The notes beneath the pieces are model-generated. The model had not been told where the DNA came from. It ran no database searches and was given only the letters and a program-made list of their open reading frames with translations. From the NCBI GenBank assembly GCA_009929055.1, contig SABI01000113.1, positions 1 through 8,030 of the forward strand: a stretch of DNA of 8,030 nt, in the 5' to 3' direction. Source of the DNA: Spirochaetia bacterium. GTDB lineage: Bacteria; Spirochaetota; Spirochaetia; Sphaerochaetales; Sphaerochaetaceae. This document shows, in pieces, positions 5,695 through 8,030 of this stretch. The stretch's first letter is position 1; every line of letters starts with the position of its first letter. Position numbers and translations under genes: made by a program.

Positions 5695-7770
5695 CTATTC
5701 ATTCTCCTCTTGTTGTGAGAAGTAGGGAGCTTCAAGAAGAACTTTTCTAATAGGAGCGTGTCTTAATTCGAGGAATCCTTCATCATCTTCGATTATCTGC
5801 TGTACTTCTTTTTTAACCGTTGCAAGAAGTTCAATATTACTTGTAAGAGAAGCAAATTTAAGTTTTAAAAATCCTGATTGTTTTGTTCCAACAACTTCTC
5901 CAGGGCCTCTAATCATTAAATCCTGTTCAGCAATATAGAACCCATCATTAGACTCTTTGAGTACTTTAAGGCGTTTCATTGCATCTTCTGAAAGAGGGGT
6001 TTCATACACTAAGAAACAATAGGATTGTAAAATAGATCTACCAACTCTTCCTCGAAGCTGATGGAGGGCAGAGAGGCCAAATCTTTCAGCATGTTCTATC
6101 ACCATCACAGTAGCCTCAGGGATATCGAGCCCTACTTCAACAACACTCGTACTTACTACATACATTAATTCTTTATTACGGAATTTCCTTATGATTGAAA
6201 TTTTCTCTTGTTCATCTAGTCTGCTATGGATCAGGGCGCTAGGTACATTTGGGTAGACTTCTTTTAGGTATTCAAACATCGTAGTGACGTCTCTAAGGGT
6301 AGACTCTCCCTTATCATCAATTCGGGGATAGACAAAGTATGCTTGATGGTTTCGTTCAAATTCAACTGAAACAGATTCATACATCCTTTTTCGGCTCTCG
6401 TTTGAGACTAAATAGGTTACTATAGGAATCCTTCCTACAGGCATCTCTCTAATAGTACTTATATTCATATCTCCAAAGACAGTAAGGGCAAGAGAGCGAG
6501 GAATAGGGGTAGCACTCATCATAAGAACATCTGGTGCTTTCCCTTTTGCTAATAGAGCTGTTCTTTGGACAACTCCAAAGCGATGTTGTTCATCTATAAT
6601 AATATAGGCTAAATCTGCAAATTCTACTTCACTAGAGAAAAGGGCATGGGTACCGATTGCAATATCTATCTCATGATTTTTTAAAGCTTCTAAAAGGTAT
6701 TTTCTTGCTTTGTTTTTTACCGAACCTGTAAAGAGGGCAATACGAACACCAAGGGGTTCTAAGTAGAGAGCCGCTTGTTCTGCATGCTGCCTTGCAAGGA
6801 GCTCGGTTGGAGCCATGAAAGCAACTTGTCCTTTCTTTGAAATTACATGAAGTGATGAGATCCACGCTACAAGAGTTTTTCCTGATCCCACATCTCCTTG
6901 AAGTATTCTATTCATGGTACTGTTAATTAAAAGCTCTTCTTTTATCTCTAATAAGACTTTTTCTTGATCTTTTGTAAGAGAAAAAGGAAATGAAGCAATG
7001 CATCTTTTTTCTAAGTCACTAAAGGTGATTGGTTGGGTCTCAACTACTTTTTCTATTCCTCTTTTTTTAATGATTGCAAGAAACAGATAGAAGAGTTCAG
7101 TAAAGGCGAGGGTAAGTTCTCCGGTTGCTATTTCATCTCTATTTTTTGGGTTGTGTATTTTATTAATTGCTTGATGAGTAGAAACAAGGTGGTATTTTTC
7201 AATAAGATACTCAGGAATCTCATTCTCTACCTTTTCGATAGTATTGAAAATGAAAGAGATGTGTTTCCTTATGAGGTTTTGACTTAGTCTCCCCGAGAGG
7301 GGGTAAATTGGTAATAACTTCCCGAATATTTCAATCTCTTCAATATCATCTTTAAGAGGGATCATCTCAAACTGAGAACTTTGTAATTCATTATAATGAT
7401 GAGTAAATTGTCCGTAGAGGTAAAATTTACTTTTCACGCGAAGTACTTTTTCTAGAAAGTTTCTATTAAAGCAAAGTAAGGATGCCCGAGCATCTCCTTC
7501 TCCACTTATATCTTTAATGATAACTTTTAAGGTTCTTTTTCGATTCATTCCAAAATAAGAATGGCTAACTACCTCAACAATCGTGTTGGCATAGGAGCCG
7601 TCGGGAACGAGGGCGAGTGGCATAATAGAGGTTCTGTCTTCATAGTCTCTTGGGACAAGTTGAAGTAAGTCCCCAAAAGTCTTTACTCCCAGATTATTGT
7701 ATGCTTCACCAATCTGTTTCCCTACTCCAGCGAGGGTGCTTACTGGAGTGTTGAGGTTTCTTAGGTACAC
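5695..7770 (-). CDS. recG: ATP-dependent DNA helicase RecG
   Basis: Double-strand DNA translocase that regresses stalled replication forks and processes branched recombination intermediates. The 691 residues match the usual length (about 693 in E. coli). The N-terminal part (about 1-190) begins with TLAGVGKQIGEAYNNLGVKT (helix-hairpin-helix-like) and PRDYEDRT and includes the OB-fold wedge. The helicase core follows: Walker A GDVGSGKT (292-299), motif Ia PTELLARQH (321-329), motif II DEQH with HRFGVVQR (393-403), motif III SATPIPRSLAL (419-429), motif IV-like YPRIDD (481-486), motif V STSVVEVGLDIPEA (540-553) and motif VI QLRGRVGR (571-578). The C-terminal RGPGEVVGTKQSG (621-633) is typical of RecG. 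The start codon is GTG at 7768-7770, behind TAGGGGA. That TAG is the stop codon of the preceding gene, nine bases away, so translation is likely coupled. No key residue is missing. Confidence 0.97.
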   Translation of the reverse strand: MYLRNLNTPVSTLAGVGKQIGEAYNNLGVKTFGDLLQLVPRDYEDRTSIMPLALVPDGSYANTIVEVVSHSYFGMNRKRTLKVIIKDISGEGDARASLLCFNRNFLEKVLRVKSKFYLYGQFTHHYNELQSSQFEMIPLKDDIEEIEIFGKLLPIYPLSGRLSQNLIRKHISFIFNTIEKVENEIPEYLIEKYHLVSTHQAINKIHNPKNRDEIATGELTLAFTELFYLFLAIIKKRGIEKVVETQPITFSDLEKRCIASFPFSLTKDQEKVLLEIKEELLINSTMNRILQGDVGSGKTLVAWISSLHVISKKGQVAFMAPTELLARQHAEQAALYLEPLGVRIALFTGSVKNKARKYLLEALKNHEIDIAIGTHALFSSEVEFADLAYIIIDEQHRFGVVQRTALLAKGKAPDVLMMSATPIPRSLALTVFGDMNISTIREMPVGRIPIVTYLVSNESRKRMYESVSVEFERNHQAYFVYPRIDDKGESTLRDVTTMFEYLKEVYPNVPSALIHSRLDEQEKISIIRKFRNKELMYVVSTSVVEVGLDIPEATVMVIEHAERFGLSALHQLRGRVGRSILQSYCFLVYETPLSEDAMKRLKVLKESNDGFYIAEQDLMIRGPGEVVGTKQSGFLKLKFASLTSNIELLATVKKEVQQIIEDDEGFLELRHAPIRKVLLEAPYFSQQEENE

Positions 7771-7779
7771 TAGATTCCC

Positions 7780-8030
7780 CTATATTGGGAGTTTATAGAG
7801 GAATTCAACCCCTAATCGGACAAGTTGCATAAGGATGAAGTATGTTCCGACACATAATCCTAATGAGGTAAAAAGAAGAGTACGGTCAGAAATTTCTTTT
7901 CCCCCGAAGACAAAACTATGAACAGTATCGAGAACTTTTCCCAACCATTGATTTAGCATTGTTATATATTGAATTGAATTCGGAGTCTTTTTATAGGCGA
8001 GCACGAGTCGGACAATGAGCAATACAATAA
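7780..8030 (-). CDS. Small membrane protein, partial (5' end beyond the window)
   Basis: I do not recognise this protein. The frame is open to the last base of the window (at least 83 codons). The only nearby start-like codon is a TTG at 8020-8022, so the true start is probably outside. Two hydrophobic stretches are visible. One is at the window edge (IVLLIVRLVLAY). The other is near the C-terminus (TLLFTSLGLCVGTYFILMQL, then VRLGVEFLY). Between them is a polar loop of about 35 residues (KKTPNSIQYITMLNQWLGKV, then LDTVHSFVFGGKEISDRT). This suggests an inner-membrane protein with a short tail (KLPI). Its TAG stop forms the start of the recG ribosome binding site (TAGGGGA), so it is the upstream partner of recG in the same transcript. 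A YggT-like identity was considered but no matching motif is seen. Confidence 0.65.
   Translation of the reverse strand, partial: IVLLIVRLVLAYKKTPNSIQYITMLNQWLGKVLDTVHSFVFGGKEISDRTLLFTSLGLCVGTYFILMQLVRLGVEFLYKLPI

Overview
The window is a low-GC bacterial chromosome segment. Gene density is high, spacers are short, and most genes have purine-rich ribosome binding sites. SlyX with a PPHY tail, a tandem-type metal/anion ABC permease and a two-hotdog acyl-ACP thioesterase downstream of recG-rsmD point to a Gram-negative-type, AT-rich organism. A spirochaete (Spirochaetales) is my best guess. This is inference from gene content, not from a marker gene, and confidence is moderate to low.

Layout. 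(1) 1-2135, + strand: the 3' part of a two-unit ABC transporter permease, cut by the window edge, followed with a one-base overlap by its ATPase. Together they look like the inner-membrane and motor parts of an Fe(III)-type importer; the binding protein would lie upstream, outside the window. A strong hairpin at 2161-2183 ends the operon. (2) 2189-3990, - strand: an unrecognised 199-residue protein and, upstream of it, a WYL-family helix-turn-helix regulator whose WYL core looks degenerate. (3) 3991-4104: a 114-base divergent control region. It holds a 12-bp palindrome that supplies TGCTAT (extended -10) on both strands, a second palindrome in the regulator's leader, and a widely spaced TGCAACA/TGTTGCA inverted pair. 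(4) 4105-4302, + strand: slyX, overlapping tail to tail by four bases with the next gene. (5) 4299-8030, - strand: a compact housekeeping operon read right to left, made of a small membrane protein (5' cut by the window edge), recG, rsmD and an acyl-ACP thioesterase.

How they work together. The ABC genes form one import machine. recG (replication fork rescue), rsmD (16S rRNA methylation) and the thioesterase (fatty acid release) are functionally unrelated but tightly spaced, so they are probably co-transcribed. The WYL regulator probably controls itself and perhaps slyX through the shared control region. The unrecognised gene downstream of it is a second possible target.

I find no CRISPR array, insertion sequence, phage gene, tRNA or rRNA, and no clear defence system. 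The most unusual items are the symmetric divergent promoter, the altered catalytic position in the thioesterase, and the orphan gene beside the WYL regulator.
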